DNA of 64,000 nucleotides from Mangrovimonas yunxiaonensis (lineage in GTDB: Bacteria > Bacteroidota > Bacteroidia > Flavobacteriales > Flavobacteriaceae): contig NZ_JPFK01000009.1 of the NCBI RefSeq assembly GCF_000733475.1, forward strand, positions 1-64,000. The letters run 5' to 3'. The notes under the pieces are model-generated. The model was not told where the DNA came from, did not search any database, and saw only the letters and a list, made by a program, of their open reading frames with translations. Below, piece after piece: positions 16,815 to 25,577 of this stretch. A program made the position numbers and the translations under genes. Each line of letters begins with the position of its first letter. Position 1 is the stretch's first letter.

Positions 16815-17975
16815 ATGTATATAACTCAAGCATTTAAGGGGCTACACGATTGGTGGCGTTATTTAATAGGACTTTTAATTGTTATGGCCGCAGTTATTGT
16901 TGGCCAGTTGCCCTTTACCGTAGTGGCAATTTATAAAGCTATGGATCAAGGCACCAATTTATTTGAAATGGATGAAACCGCCATGATGTCTGTTTTAGAG
17001 CCCAACTTAAATCTTTTCTTAATGTTATTATCGTTTGCGGCAGGCTTGGTCGGTGTGTTTTTTGTAGTGAAAGTGCTCCACAAGCAAACCATAACCCAAC
17101 TTACCACAGCACGCCAAAAAATAGACTGGAGCCGTGTGTGGTTTGCCTTTATTTTTTGGGGCATACTTTCTACGGGCATTACGTTATTAGACTATTTTGT
17201 TTTAAGTCCCGACAGCTACACCCTTAATTTCCAACTGCAACCATTTTTAATCTTATGTGTGATAGCCATTGTCATGATTCCGTTGCAAACCAGTTTTGAA
17301 GAATATTTATTCAGAGGGTATTTAATGCAGGGAATTGGGGTATCTACTACAAATAGGACATTTCCTGCTACTTTTAAGGTGTTATTGATAGCAGTAATAG
17401 TATATTTTGCTTTACCTTATTTAATTGATTTTAAATGGTATTTTAAGCTGTTATATGTATTAGTATGTTTAATCGTTTTGGTATTAGTAAATTCTGTTTT
17501 CAAGAACAGTTTTGAAAGCGAAAAATTTGATAGCATATTCAAAGTATTCAATAGGAACTGGGTACCGTTATTAGTTACATCGGCTGTCTTTGGATTGTTG
17601 CATATTGCCAATCCAGAGGTAAAGCAATTGGGTTATGTAATTATGGTGTATTACATTGGTACAGGACTCTTTTTAGGGATTATGACTTTAATGGATGAGG
17701 GTATGGAGTTAGCTTTAGGTTTTCATGCGGCCAATAACTTATTTACGGCACTGCTAGTAACTGCCGATTGGACGGCTTTTCAAACATATTCGGTTTTAAA
17801 AGACACCTCGCAACCAACCGCTGCTGGCTTTATTGATGTTTTTATGCCCGTTTTTGTGTTGTTTCCAATATTGTTGTTTATTTTTTCTAAAAAATACAAA
17901 TGGACCAATTGGAGAGAAAAATTGTTTGGTAGGGTAGAAGCGCCTAACACCCCGTCTGATGTGATAAACCCATAA
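16815..17975 (+). CDS. CPBP-family intramembrane protease
   Basis: Polytopic membrane protein of 386 aa related to Rce1/type II CAAX proteases and bacteriocin-immunity-like ABI proteins. Catalytic motifs are visible: FEEYLFRGY with Glu162, Glu163 and Arg167; FGLLHIANPE with His263; and FHAANN with His304. About eight membrane helices are apparent. It lies between menC (2 nt) and menE (3 nt), which is a recurring arrangement in flavobacteria as I recall, but no enzymatic role in menaquinone synthesis is known. It may act on an unidentified membrane substrate. Confidence 0.92.
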   Translation: MYITQAFKGLHDWWRYLIGLLIVMAAVIVGQLPFTVVAIYKAMDQGTNLFEMDETAMMSVLEPNLNLFLMLLSFAAGLVGVFFVVKVLHKQTITQLTTARQKIDWSRVWFAFIFWGILSTGITLLDYFVLSPDSYTLNFQLQPFLILCVIAIVMIPLQTSFEEYLFRGYLMQGIGVSTTNRTFPATFKVLLIAVIVYFALPYLIDFKWYFKLLYVLVCLIVLVLVNSVFKNSFESEKFDSIFKVFNRNWVPLLVTSAVFGLLHIANPEVKQLGYVIMVYYIGTGLFLGIMTLMDEGMELALGFHAANNLFTALLVTADWTAFQTYSVLKDTSQPTAAGFIDVFMPVFVLFPILLFIFSKKYKWTNWREKLFGRVEAPNTPSDVINP

Positions 17976-17978
17976 ATC

Positions 17979-19049
17979 GTGGAAGCAGCGTTCAATACCA
18001 TTCATCCAGAATTTAAGCTAAATGGCACGCATTTAAACCTTAAATCACTAAAGGAAACTGCCTTTTCCCTTATTGAATCTCATGAGGAATACGAAAAACA
18101 AATAGGGGGCTTTTTACAAGAATGGTTAGACGACAATGCCTTTATAACCCTAAAAACATCTGGGTCAACCGGGCAGCCCAAAACCTTAAGCATGCCTAAG
18201 CAAGCTATGGTAAACTCGGCTTTAGCTACAGGTCAGTTCTTTAATTTACAGCCAGGCCACACTGCCTTATTGTGCTTACCTGCCCATTATATTGCAGGAA
18301 AAATGATGCTGGTCAGAGCTATGGTTTTAGGGTTGCATATCGATGTGATTAACCCCAAAGTACACTTAAACCTTCCTTTAGGAAAAACGTATCATTTTTG
18401 CGCGATGATTCCCATACAGGTTGAAAAAAACCTGGAGCAACTATCCTCTATTAAAACCCTAATTGTAGGTGGAGCGGCCGTTTCGAAAACATTGGAAGAC
18501 AATATTAAAGGCTTAAAAACAAAGGTTTTTGCTACCTATGGCATGACAGAAACGGTTAGCCATATTGCCCTAAAACCGCTTAACCACACCAGTCATCCTT
18601 TACTTTATAAAGTTTTACCCGGCATTACCATTGACCAAGATCATAGAGGTTGCTTAATTGTTGAGGCACCAAAACTAACGCCGGAAAAACTAATAACAAA
18701 CGATCTTGTTACAATTTACACCCCAAAGACCTTTGAGTGGTTGGGACGGTTTGATCATGTGATAAACTCTGGCGGGGTAAAGCTGCTTCCAGAGCAAATA
18801 GAACACAAGCTTCAAAAGCACATCATGCAACGTTTTTTTATTGCTGGTCTTCCCGATGCGTATTTGGGTGAAAAAGTGGTATTAATCATTGAAGGGCCAG
18901 CCCAAAAAATTCCCAAACACTTTTTTGATGGTCTAGACAAGTTTGAAGTACCCAAAGCGGTTTATTTTATTGAAACTTTTCTAGAGACCGCATCTGGTAA
19001 AATTCAAAGGGATGCCACGTTAAAATTACTAAAAAAACCACTTAACTAA
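17979..19049 (+). CDS. menE: o-Succinylbenzoate-CoA ligase (AMP-binding)
   Basis: Adenylate-forming enzyme that activates o-succinylbenzoate to its CoA thioester for MenB. The P-loop-like motif LKTSGSTGQPK (about residues 57-67), ATYGMTETVSH and the late Lys in ASGKIQRD are present. The start is GTG at 17979, 3 nt after the previous stop. At 356 aa it is shorter than the ~480-aa MenE of Proteobacteria and lacks much of the N-terminal lobe; this compact form is normal for Bacteroidota as far as I know. Identification is supported by the menC neighbour. Confidence 0.93.
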   Translation: MEAAFNTIHPEFKLNGTHLNLKSLKETAFSLIESHEEYEKQIGGFLQEWLDDNAFITLKTSGSTGQPKTLSMPKQAMVNSALATGQFFNLQPGHTALLCLPAHYIAGKMMLVRAMVLGLHIDVINPKVHLNLPLGKTYHFCAMIPIQVEKNLEQLSSIKTLIVGGAAVSKTLEDNIKGLKTKVFATYGMTETVSHIALKPLNHTSHPLLYKVLPGITIDQDHRGCLIVEAPKLTPEKLITNDLVTIYTPKTFEWLGRFDHVINSGGVKLLPEQIEHKLQKHIMQRFFIAGLPDAYLGEKVVLIIEGPAQKIPKHFFDGLDKFEVPKAVYFIETFLETASGKIQRDATLKLLKKPLN

Positions 19050-19132
19050 GCAAACCGTCTCACTCACTCATTCTGGTTTTTGTGCTTTGGTATTTGTATC
19101 TAGTTTTATATCAAATCCAAAACACACAAACC

Positions 19133-20587
19133 ATGAAAAACACACTATTACTTATCGTAACAGGCTTGGTTTGCATTCAGTTGCAAGCCCAAAGCAAACA
19201 AATATCCGGGATTATTTCAGACGAAAACGGCCTGCCACTGCCCGGAGTTAATGTTGTAATAAAAACTACAACTACCGGTGCACAAACAAACTTCGATGGC
19301 GAATATAGCATACAAGCCAATGTAGGGGACGTGCTTGTTTTTACCTACATAGGGTACTTAACAGCTGAACGGACTGTTGAAACCCAAAATACAATTAGTT
19401 TTAGCATGCAGCCAGATAAAGAAACGTTAGAGGAGGTGGTTGTTACAGGTTTGAGTTTAAAGCGTTCTCGGTTGTATGGCGCCAAGTCTGGTGTTCACGA
19501 TGCATCATCAAAAATTGCCATAAGAGGAAGCAGTTCGGTTAGTGAGACATCAAGTACTTCGAGTTATACACCTCAATCTGGGCAATTAACCGCAGGAGAA
19601 ATAAACGATTTGGAAAAGTGGGAACAATGGAAAAAAACTTTAAAAGACAAAAAAGCAAAAGAAATCCAAAAGGCTTGGGGCTTTTACCTAGAGAATAAAA
19701 TTTTAGTTAAGGTGAAAAACCAAATGGGGCAACCAGCCAATAATGTAAACGTTACCCTTTTAGATGTGGAAAACAATAAAATAATGCAAGCCAGAACAGA
19801 TATAAAGGGAGAGGCCACTATTTTTAAAGATTTACATAATATCTGCCATCAGGATTACTACACTGTTCAAATAAGGCAAAACGGCAAGGTTTTAGGAAAA
19901 AAACTTACCAACACCCACCATACGGTAGAATTTGTTTTAAATGAAGCGGTACAACCAAGCGGACTAGATGTCATGTTAACTATAGATGCTACTGGCTCCA
20001 TGGGCGATGAGCTGTCGTATTTAAAGTCAGAGCTTAAAAACATCATTAGTAGGGTTAATACCAGTATTGAACAAAAGCGGGTGGCCTTAACATTTTATCG
20101 GGATCATGGTGATGAATATGTTGTGAAAGACTTCGATTTTAACACCGATATTAATAAGGTAAAAGAAACCCTGTCACTACAATACGCTTCTGGTGGTGGT
20201 GATTTTGAAGAAGCCGTAGAGTTGGCTTTAAAAGTTTCAATGCAAAAAAGCTGGAACAGTCAAGCCCAAGCAAAGCTCCTTTTTTTACTTTTAGATGCTC
20301 CACCACATTATACCCAAGAAAATGTTGAAACGATTAAGGCGCAAATAAAAATAGCCCAAGAAAAAGGCATAAAAATCATTCCTATAGTAGCAAGTGGGGC
20401 TAACAAAGACCTAGAGTTTTTAATGCGGTTTTTTAGCGTTTCAACAAATGGCACCTATGTGTTTTTAACAGATGATAGTGGCATTGGAAACCCGCATTTA
20501 AAACCAAGCACAGATACGTTTAAGGTTGAAAAACTAAACGATCTAATTGTAAGGCTTATAGAAAAATATACCGTAGTTAACAGCTAA
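19133..20587 (+). CDS. Secreted CarboxypepD_reg-like and vWA domain fusion protein
   Basis: I do not recognise a named function. The start is set at ATG 19133, which gives a clear signal peptide (MKNTLLLIVTGLVCIQLQAQ); an upstream GTG at 19082 would bury it. Residues about 20-95 form a CarboxypepD_reg-like domain (GIISDENGLPLPGVNVVIK...TNFDGEYSI), followed near residue 100 by LEEVVVTG, the hallmark junction before the plug of SusC-type TonB receptors. No beta-barrel follows; instead comes a linker, a second Ig/peptidase-regulatory-like segment (about 190-270) and a vWA domain with an intact MIDAS DATGSMGDE (Asp285, Gly288, Ser289) and a later VASGANKD. Total 484 aa, exported. Confidence 0.85.
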   Translation: MKNTLLLIVTGLVCIQLQAQSKQISGIISDENGLPLPGVNVVIKTTTTGAQTNFDGEYSIQANVGDVLVFTYIGYLTAERTVETQNTISFSMQPDKETLEEVVVTGLSLKRSRLYGAKSGVHDASSKIAIRGSSSVSETSSTSSYTPQSGQLTAGEINDLEKWEQWKKTLKDKKAKEIQKAWGFYLENKILVKVKNQMGQPANNVNVTLLDVENNKIMQARTDIKGEATIFKDLHNICHQDYYTVQIRQNGKVLGKKLTNTHHTVEFVLNEAVQPSGLDVMLTIDATGSMGDELSYLKSELKNIISRVNTSIEQKRVALTFYRDHGDEYVVKDFDFNTDINKVKETLSLQYASGGGDFEEAVELALKVSMQKSWNSQAQAKLLFLLLDAPPHYTQENVETIKAQIKIAQEKGIKIIPIVASGANKDLEFLMRFFSVSTNGTYVFLTDDSGIGNPHLKPSTDTFKVEKLNDLIVRLIEKYTVVNS

Positions 20588-20592
20588 TCATA

Positions 20593-20625
20593 ACACAAAG
20601 CGACCTGTAAAAGGTCGCTTTGTGT
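20593..20625. terminator. Strong bidirectional terminator
   Basis: Perfect 14-bp stem ACACAAAGCGACCT/AGGTCGCTTTGTGT (20593-20606 with 20612-20625), 5-nt loop, between convergent genes. Confidence 0.9.
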
Positions 20626-20626
20626 G

Positions 20627-21049
20627 TTACTGTTGCATTTTAAAATAATAGTCGCAAGAATGTTTTCCAGAGCCATAAAAAAGAAAAAACAGACAAACCA
20701 ATAGGGTAATAGTAGCCATAATTAAATTCCCCATTTGCATTTCGCCTATAAAGTTTATAAGTATGGCACCCATTAATATTGGGAGCTGTGCTACAATAGC
20801 CCAACGGGTTAGCAAACCAAAAGCAATCAAGACCCCTCCAATAAAATGAGCAGGAGCCACATAGTGAATGGCCAACATACCGCCGCCCCAATTTTGGATT
20901 GGCTGAATTAAATCGACAAGCATTTGGCTATTTGCCATAAAGTTAATGCCTTTCATAAACAAAAACACACCTAAGGCAAACCGCAACAAATCCAACGGAT
21001 AGTACGTATGGGCATTGGCCCATTTGTTCAATGATTTTATTGTTCCCAT
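20627..21049 (-). CDS. DoxX-family membrane protein
   Basis: A 140-aa polytopic protein (four helices) of the DoxX/DoxD-like superfamily, with LRFALGVFLFMKGINFM, HFIGGVLIAFGLLTRWA and a LILMGAILIN-like middle helix. Members are linked to redox or thiosulfate metabolism in some bacteria, but most are uncharacterised. The ATG at 21049 is preferred over an upstream TTG at 21073. It follows the acyl-CoA carboxyltransferase gene by about 60 nt on the same strand; co-transcription is possible. Confidence 0.8.
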   Translation of the reverse strand: MGTIKSLNKWANAHTYYPLDLLRFALGVFLFMKGINFMANSQMLVDLIQPIQNWGGGMLAIHYVAPAHFIGGVLIAFGLLTRWAIVAQLPILMGAILINFIGEMQMGNLIMATITLLVCLFFLFYGSGKHSCDYYFKMQQ

Positions 21050-21107
21050 AGTGAATAAGGTTTTGATTACCAACTATTAAGATACAAAAAAATCTTGAGA
21101 AAATCTG

Positions 21108-22751
21108 TTAAACTTGTAAAACACCTAAATTAAAAGGTTTCTCTATAGGGGCGTGGTTGGCGGCCTCTATACCCATAGAAATCCATGTTCTTGTTTCCAA
21201 GGGGTCAATAACGGCGTCGGTCCATAAGCGTGCCGCCGCATAGTAAGGCGATACCTGGTTGTCGTATCGGGCTTTAATTTTATTGTAAAGCGCTGTTTCT
21301 TGTTCTTCGGTTATTTTTTCGCCTTGCTTTTCTAACGAGGCCTTCTCAATCTGTAACAATACTTTGGCGGCAGAGTTTCCACTCATAACGGCCAACTCGG
21401 CACTTGGCCAAGCAAATATTAATCGTGGATCGTAAGCTTTACCACACATGGCATAGTTGCCGGCGCCGTAACTATTACCAACAACAACGGTAAACTTTGG
21501 TACAACCGAGTTGCTTACCGCATTGACCATTTTAGCACCGTCCTTTATAATACCCGAATGCTCACTCTTGCTACCTACCATAAACCCGGTAACATCCTGT
21601 AAGAATACCAATGGTATTTTTTTCTGGTTGCAATTCGCTATAAAACGAGTGGCTTTATCGGCAGAATCGTTATAAATAACACCGCCAAACTGCATTTCGG
21701 CAGGTTTGGTTTTAGCGCCTGTAGTTTTTACAATATGGCGTTGGTTGGCCACAATACCAACAGCCCAGCCATCAATCCTGGCATAGCAGGTAATAATGGT
21801 CTTGCCGTAACCGGCTTTGTATTCATCAAACGTGCTATCATCAACAAGACGTTTAATAATCTCGTACATGTCGTATTGGTCGGCGCGACTTCTTGGTAAA
21901 ATACCATAAATATCTTCTGGGTTATCCTTAGGCTTGGCAGGTTTGCTACGGTTAAAGCCGGCTTTATCAAAGGCACCAATTTTATCCACAATGCGTTTAA
22001 CCCTGTCTAGGGCATCTTTGTCATCCTTAGCTTTGTAATCGGTAACACCACTAATTTCAGAATGTGTTGTTGCGCCTCCTAAAGTTTCATTGTCTATACT
22101 CTCGCCAATAGCTGCTTTTACTAAATAACTACCTGCTAAAAAGATGCTTCCGGTTTTATCGACTATAAGGGCCTCATCGCTCATAATGGGTAAATAGGCG
22201 CCACCGGCAACACAACTGCCCATCACAACAGCAATTTGGGTAATGCCCATACTGCTCATTACGGCATTGTTTCTAAAAATTCGCCCAAAATGTTCCTTAT
22301 CGGGAAAAATCTCATCTTGCATGGGCAAATACACCCCAGCAGAATCTACCAGATAAATAATGGGCAGCTTATTTTCTATGGCAATTTCCTGGGCTCGCAA
22401 GTTTTTCTTTCCCGTAATAGGAAACCATGCGCCCGCCTTTACGGTGGCATCGTTAGCCACAACAATGCATGGCTTGCCTTTTATGTAACCTATTTTTACA
22501 ACCACGCCACCAGAAGGGCAGCCACCGTGCTCCTCGTACATCCCTTCGCCAGCAAAAGCGCCTATTTCGATACTGCTTGCTTTGCTGTCTAACAAATAAT
22601 CAATACGCTCTCTAGCGGTCATTTTACCTTTTTCGTGGTGTTTTTCAATACGTTTCTTTCCACCGCCAAGCTTTACTTTTGCCAAACGTTTCTTAAGTTC
22701 AGAAACCAATAGTTTATTGTGATCTTCGTTTTTATTGAAGTTTAAATCCAT
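21108..22751 (-). CDS. Acyl-CoA carboxylase, carboxyltransferase (beta) subunit
   Basis: Carboxyltransferase that moves the carboxyl group from biotin to an acyl-CoA (propionyl- or 3-methylcrotonyl-CoA type), with a separate biotin carboxylase/BCCP subunit. The 547-aa protein has both crotonase-like halves: GGCPSGGVVVK, SCVAGGAYLPIMSDE, then FLQDVTGFMVG and GNSYGAGNYAMCGKAYDP. The start at 22751 (MDLNFNKNEDHNK) is chosen because the longer frame from 22788 runs through an intergenic repeat. No biotin carboxylase gene is near, so the partner is encoded elsewhere. Which acyl-CoA is used cannot be told by eye; the overall style favours methylcrotonyl-CoA carboxylase. Confidence 0.9.
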   Translation of the reverse strand: MDLNFNKNEDHNKLLVSELKKRLAKVKLGGGKKRIEKHHEKGKMTARERIDYLLDSKASSIEIGAFAGEGMYEEHGGCPSGGVVVKIGYIKGKPCIVVANDATVKAGAWFPITGKKNLRAQEIAIENKLPIIYLVDSAGVYLPMQDEIFPDKEHFGRIFRNNAVMSSMGITQIAVVMGSCVAGGAYLPIMSDEALIVDKTGSIFLAGSYLVKAAIGESIDNETLGGATTHSEISGVTDYKAKDDKDALDRVKRIVDKIGAFDKAGFNRSKPAKPKDNPEDIYGILPRSRADQYDMYEIIKRLVDDSTFDEYKAGYGKTIITCYARIDGWAVGIVANQRHIVKTTGAKTKPAEMQFGGVIYNDSADKATRFIANCNQKKIPLVFLQDVTGFMVGSKSEHSGIIKDGAKMVNAVSNSVVPKFTVVVGNSYGAGNYAMCGKAYDPRLIFAWPSAELAVMSGNSAAKVLLQIEKASLEKQGEKITEEQETALYNKIKARYDNQVSPYYAAARLWTDAVIDPLETRTWISMGIEAANHAPIEKPFNLGVLQV

Positions 22752-23053
22752 GTTAATTAAAGAAGTATTTAGTTTGGGCGTTACCACGCAAAAGTGGTTG
22801 GGCTTTTCGCTACATCTCTCACCAAATAATGAGGATGTTACTACAAACCGTAAGATTCACGAACACAAAACTATAGCATGGCTTAAGTTGTGGACAATCC
22901 CTAACGCTGTTAGTTAATTTTGGCTAAAAATACAAAACTTAACCTTGCTACAAAAGTGTTGTTATATAAAAGCCTTTACAAATTAAGCCACTTTAAATAC
23001 ATGTTTTTAATCTATATTTACCAATGCAATATATAACGCGTTAAAACATTAAA
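22752..23053. other. 302-nt intergenic region containing a repeat element
   Basis: This stretch separates the divergent carboxyltransferase and FMN-reductase genes. It contains the repeat-like element at 22773-22826. The remaining sequence is AT-rich; I see no gene, perfect promoter or terminator in it. Confidence 0.6.
22773..22826 (+). repeat. Putative flavobacterial interspersed repeat with hairpin
   Basis: The sequence GGGCGTTACC (22776-22785), a short hairpin ACCAC/GTGGT (22783-22787 with 22794-22798) and then GGGCTTTTCGCTACATCTC resembles a dispersed intergenic repeat I recall in many Flavobacteriaceae genomes. Only one copy is seen in this window, so its repetitive nature is from memory and not shown here. 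Confidence 0.5.
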
Positions 23054-23587
23054 ATGAAACACATAATTGCATTTGCTGGAAGCAGCAGTAAAACATCCAT
23101 TAACAAACAACTGGTAACTTATGCGGCAAACCTTATTGATAATGTTAAACCCGAGGTGCTGGATTTAAACGATTTTGTAGTGCCCCTTTTTAGTGTCGAT
23201 TTAGAAAAGAGCATGGCGGGACAGCCAGAAAATGCCCATAAATTTTTAAATAAGTTAAAGCAGGCAGACGCCCTAATTGTTTCTTTGGCAGAACACAATG
23301 GCGCCTATACAGCGGCATTTAAAAACCTGTTCGATTGGATTTCACGCATCGATAGGAAGGTTTTTTATAACAAACCCATGCTACTCATGGCTACTTCGCC
23401 TGGCGCACGAGGCGGACAATCGGTACTGGCAATGGCTAAAGACCGTTTTCCTAGGCACGAAGCCAATATAGTAGGCGTTTTTTCATTGCCTAAGTTTAAT
23501 GAGAATTTTTTAGAAGGACGTATTGCCGACCAAACTTTAAACAACCAATTGTTAACAGAAATAAACAATCTTAAAAAAGCACTATAA
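23054..23587 (+). CDS. NADPH-dependent FMN reductase
   Basis: Flavodoxin-like NAD(P)H:flavin oxidoreductase of 177 aa. The N-terminus IIAFAGSSSKTSINKQLV forms the FMN phosphate loop; AEHNGAYTAAFKNLFDWISR is the typical second motif (usually PEYNxxxxxxLKNxxDW), and SPGARGGQSVL follows. Likely role: flavin or quinone reduction, azo- or chromate reductase-type activity. It is 2 nt upstream of the GNAT gene, so the two form an operon. Confidence 0.9.
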   Translation: MKHIIAFAGSSSKTSINKQLVTYAANLIDNVKPEVLDLNDFVVPLFSVDLEKSMAGQPENAHKFLNKLKQADALIVSLAEHNGAYTAAFKNLFDWISRIDRKVFYNKPMLLMATSPGARGGQSVLAMAKDRFPRHEANIVGVFSLPKFNENFLEGRIADQTLNNQLLTEINNLKKAL

Positions 23588-23589
23588 CC

Positions 23590-23874
23590 ATGACCATTCA
23601 ACAAGAAGACAACCGCAAAGCAGGAAAGTTTTTTATAGCACAAGATGGTGTGCAATTGGCCGAAATGACCTACGTTTATCAAACTAACAACACCATTGTA
23701 ATAGAACACACCACTGTAGATGCCAGTTTAAAAGGGCAGGGTATAGGTTATAAACTAGCCGAAGCCACTGTTGCTTTTGCAAGGGATAAAAAACTTAAAA
23801 TTCAGCCCGTTTGCCCATTTGCCGTAGCTGTCTTTAAAAAGAAAGCCGACGCTTACTCAGATGTTATTGACTAG
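23590..23874 (+). CDS. GNAT-like small N-acetyltransferase (YjdJ type)
   Basis: A 94-aa single-domain member of the Gcn5-related acetyltransferase superfamily. The acetyl-CoA loop GQGIGYKLAEATV (R/QxxGxG/A form) and the C-terminal CPFAVAVFKKKADAY, typical of the YjdJ/Yitl-like subgroup, are visible. It starts 2 nt after the FMN-reductase gene. The substrate is unknown. Confidence 0.88.
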   Translation: MTIQQEDNRKAGKFFIAQDGVQLAEMTYVYQTNNTIVIEHTTVDASLKGQGIGYKLAEATVAFARDKKLKIQPVCPFAVAVFKKKADAYSDVID

Positions 23875-23984
23875 GGTATTTAGTAATAATACACATGTTT
23901 TTTTTGAGGTCTAATCGTACCGTTTTATATACACAATGGTAACTTTTATATAAACTTATATTTCCTTATTGTATTTCTTGTTTT

Positions 23985-24000
23985 TATGATATTCGTCATA
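23985..24000. promoter_or_regulatory. CRP/FNR-type dyad upstream of nirK
   Basis: TATGA-N6-TCATA, a perfect 5-bp dyad with the spacing of CRP/FNR-family sites. Its centre (23992.5) lies about 40 bp before the predicted transcription start, the class II activator position. Confidence 0.5.
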
Positions 24001-24002
24001 TT

Positions 24003-24029
24003 TTGTATATTTCATCATCATTACATTTG
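24003..24029 (+). promoter_or_regulatory. Promoter of the nirK operon
   Basis: TTG at 24003-24005, a 16-nt spacer, and TACATTTG (exact TAnnTTTG) at 24022-24029; predicted start near 24032, leaving a leader of about 44 nt. Confidence 0.65.
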
Positions 24030-24039
24030 TGTAATAAAC

Positions 24040-24055
24040 AGGATAAATTAGTCCT
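24040..24055. promoter_or_regulatory. Candidate operator AGGATAAA-N4-TCCT in the nirK leader
   Basis: This 16-bp element lies at about +8 to +23 of the predicted transcript. With its flanks it shares AAACAGGATAAA-N4-TCCTA with the region upstream of ric (reverse strand, 30932-30947). Its position suits a repressor. Confidence 0.45.
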
Positions 24056-24075
24056 AATTAATAAATGCCACTATT

Positions 24076-25542
24076 ATGAGAAAACCAAAACAACCAAACC
24101 AAAGCAAAATGCCCATGCTACTTGTAGCATTATTATTAATGTTTGTAATTTCTTCTTGTGTAGAAGAGAAAAAAACAGAACTTGCTGACACTTCTGAAAT
24201 TCCAGTTAGTTTAGAAATGACAGCCGAACTGACAGCTCCTCCAAATGTACCAACACCCGTTGGTAGGCGTAAAGCAAAGAAGCTGATTGTAGAGATGGAA
24301 ATTATTGAAAAGGAAAGCGAAATGACAGATGGCGTACGCTATGTGTATTGGACTTTCGGGGGGACAGTACCTGGAAGTTTCATTAGAACACGCGTAGGTG
24401 ATGAAGTAGAGTTTCACTTGCAAAACCACCCTGACAACAAACTACCCCACAACATCGATTTGCATGCTGTTACAGGACCAGGGGGTGGAGCAGAATCGTC
24501 TTTTGTGGCACCTGGCCACGAAAAAGTATTTTCATTTAAAACTTTAAACCCAGGACTTTATGTATACCACTGTGCTACAGCACCAGTAGGAATGCACATT
24601 GCTAACGGAATGTACGGCCTTATATTAGTAGAGCCAGAAGGCGGATTACCTCCTGTAGATAAAGAATACTACATCATGCAGGGTGATTTTTATACTAAAG
24701 GAAAAAATGGTGAGCGTGGCTTGCAACCTTTCGATATGCAGAAAGCAGTTGACGAACATGCCGATTATGTAGTGTTTAATGGCGCCGTAAATGCCTTAAC
24801 AGGCGACAATGCTATTACCGCCAATGTAGGAGAAACCGTTAGATTGTTTGTGGGTAACGGTGGGCCAAACTTGGTATCGTCATTCCATGTAATTGGAGAG
24901 ATTTTCGACAAAGTTTATGTAGAAGGAGGCGATTTGGTTAACGAAAACGTACAAACCACTATTATTCCAGCAGGAGGTGCAGCCATTGTAGAGTTTCGTG
25001 TAGATGTTCCTGGTACCTTTATTTTGGTAGACCACTCTATTTTTAGAGCATTTAACAAAGGAGCTTTAGGCATGCTTAACGTGCAAGGTGAAGAGAATGA
25101 GAAAATTTACTCGGGCGAACAGTACGAAGGGATTTACCTTCCTGAAGGACCTGGAATTCAAGAAATGCCAACAACCAATGAAATTGTAGAGTCTGAAATT
25201 CCAGCACAAAACTTCGAAGAGCAAATGGAATTTGGTAAGCAAGTATACATGCAAACCTGTTTTGCCTGTCACCAAGGCGAAGGACAAGGGGTGCCAAACG
25301 CATTCCCGCCTTTAGCAAAATCGGATTATCTAAACGCTGACGTAGATCGTGCCATTAGTGCCGTAGTTAACGGATTAACAGGCGAAATAACGGTTAATGG
25401 CGAGAAATACAACAGCGTTATGACCAGACAAATGCTATCGTCTGAAGAAGTTGCCAACGTACTAACCTATGTTTACAACAGCTGGGGTAACTCAGGTCAA
25501 GTTGTTACCAAACAAATGGTAGACAAAGTAAAAAATAAATAA
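24076..25542 (+). CDS. nirK: Copper nitrite reductase fused to cytochrome c
   Basis: Reduces nitrite to nitric oxide in the periplasm or at the outer face of the membrane. Residues 1-28 are a lipoprotein signal with lipobox Cys28. The two cupredoxin domains carry all expected ligands: type 1 copper His125, Cys166, His174 and Met179; type 2 copper His130, His165 and His320; catalytic Asp128 and His271. A C-terminal class I cytochrome c domain begins about residue 380, with CFACH (Cys395, Cys398, His399). The fusion provides its own electron entry. The gene heads an operon with an SUMF1-type gene, SCO and a beta-barrel gene. No nitrous-oxide or nitric-oxide reductase genes are seen here. Confidence 0.97.
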   Translation: MRKPKQPNQSKMPMLLVALLLMFVISSCVEEKKTELADTSEIPVSLEMTAELTAPPNVPTPVGRRKAKKLIVEMEIIEKESEMTDGVRYVYWTFGGTVPGSFIRTRVGDEVEFHLQNHPDNKLPHNIDLHAVTGPGGGAESSFVAPGHEKVFSFKTLNPGLYVYHCATAPVGMHIANGMYGLILVEPEGGLPPVDKEYYIMQGDFYTKGKNGERGLQPFDMQKAVDEHADYVVFNGAVNALTGDNAITANVGETVRLFVGNGGPNLVSSFHVIGEIFDKVYVEGGDLVNENVQTTIIPAGGAAIVEFRVDVPGTFILVDHSIFRAFNKGALGMLNVQGEENEKIYSGEQYEGIYLPEGPGIQEMPTTNEIVESEIPAQNFEEQMEFGKQVYMQTCFACHQGEGQGVPNAFPPLAKSDYLNADVDRAISAVVNGLTGEITVNGEKYNSVMTRQMLSSEEVANVLTYVYNSWGNSGQVVTKQMVDKVKNK

Positions 25543-25577
25543 GTTATTGGTTTTTAGTTTAATATATAGTTAGTGTT

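Noticed and set aside
19082-19132. GTG start for the vWA fusion protein
   Set aside because: It would place 17 residues before a clear signal peptide that starts at ATG 19133.
22735-22917. Forward open frame of 60 codons across the intergenic repeat
   Set aside because: It overlaps the start of the carboxyltransferase gene and its protein (LGVTTQKWLGFSLHLSP) is just the translation of the repeat-like element.
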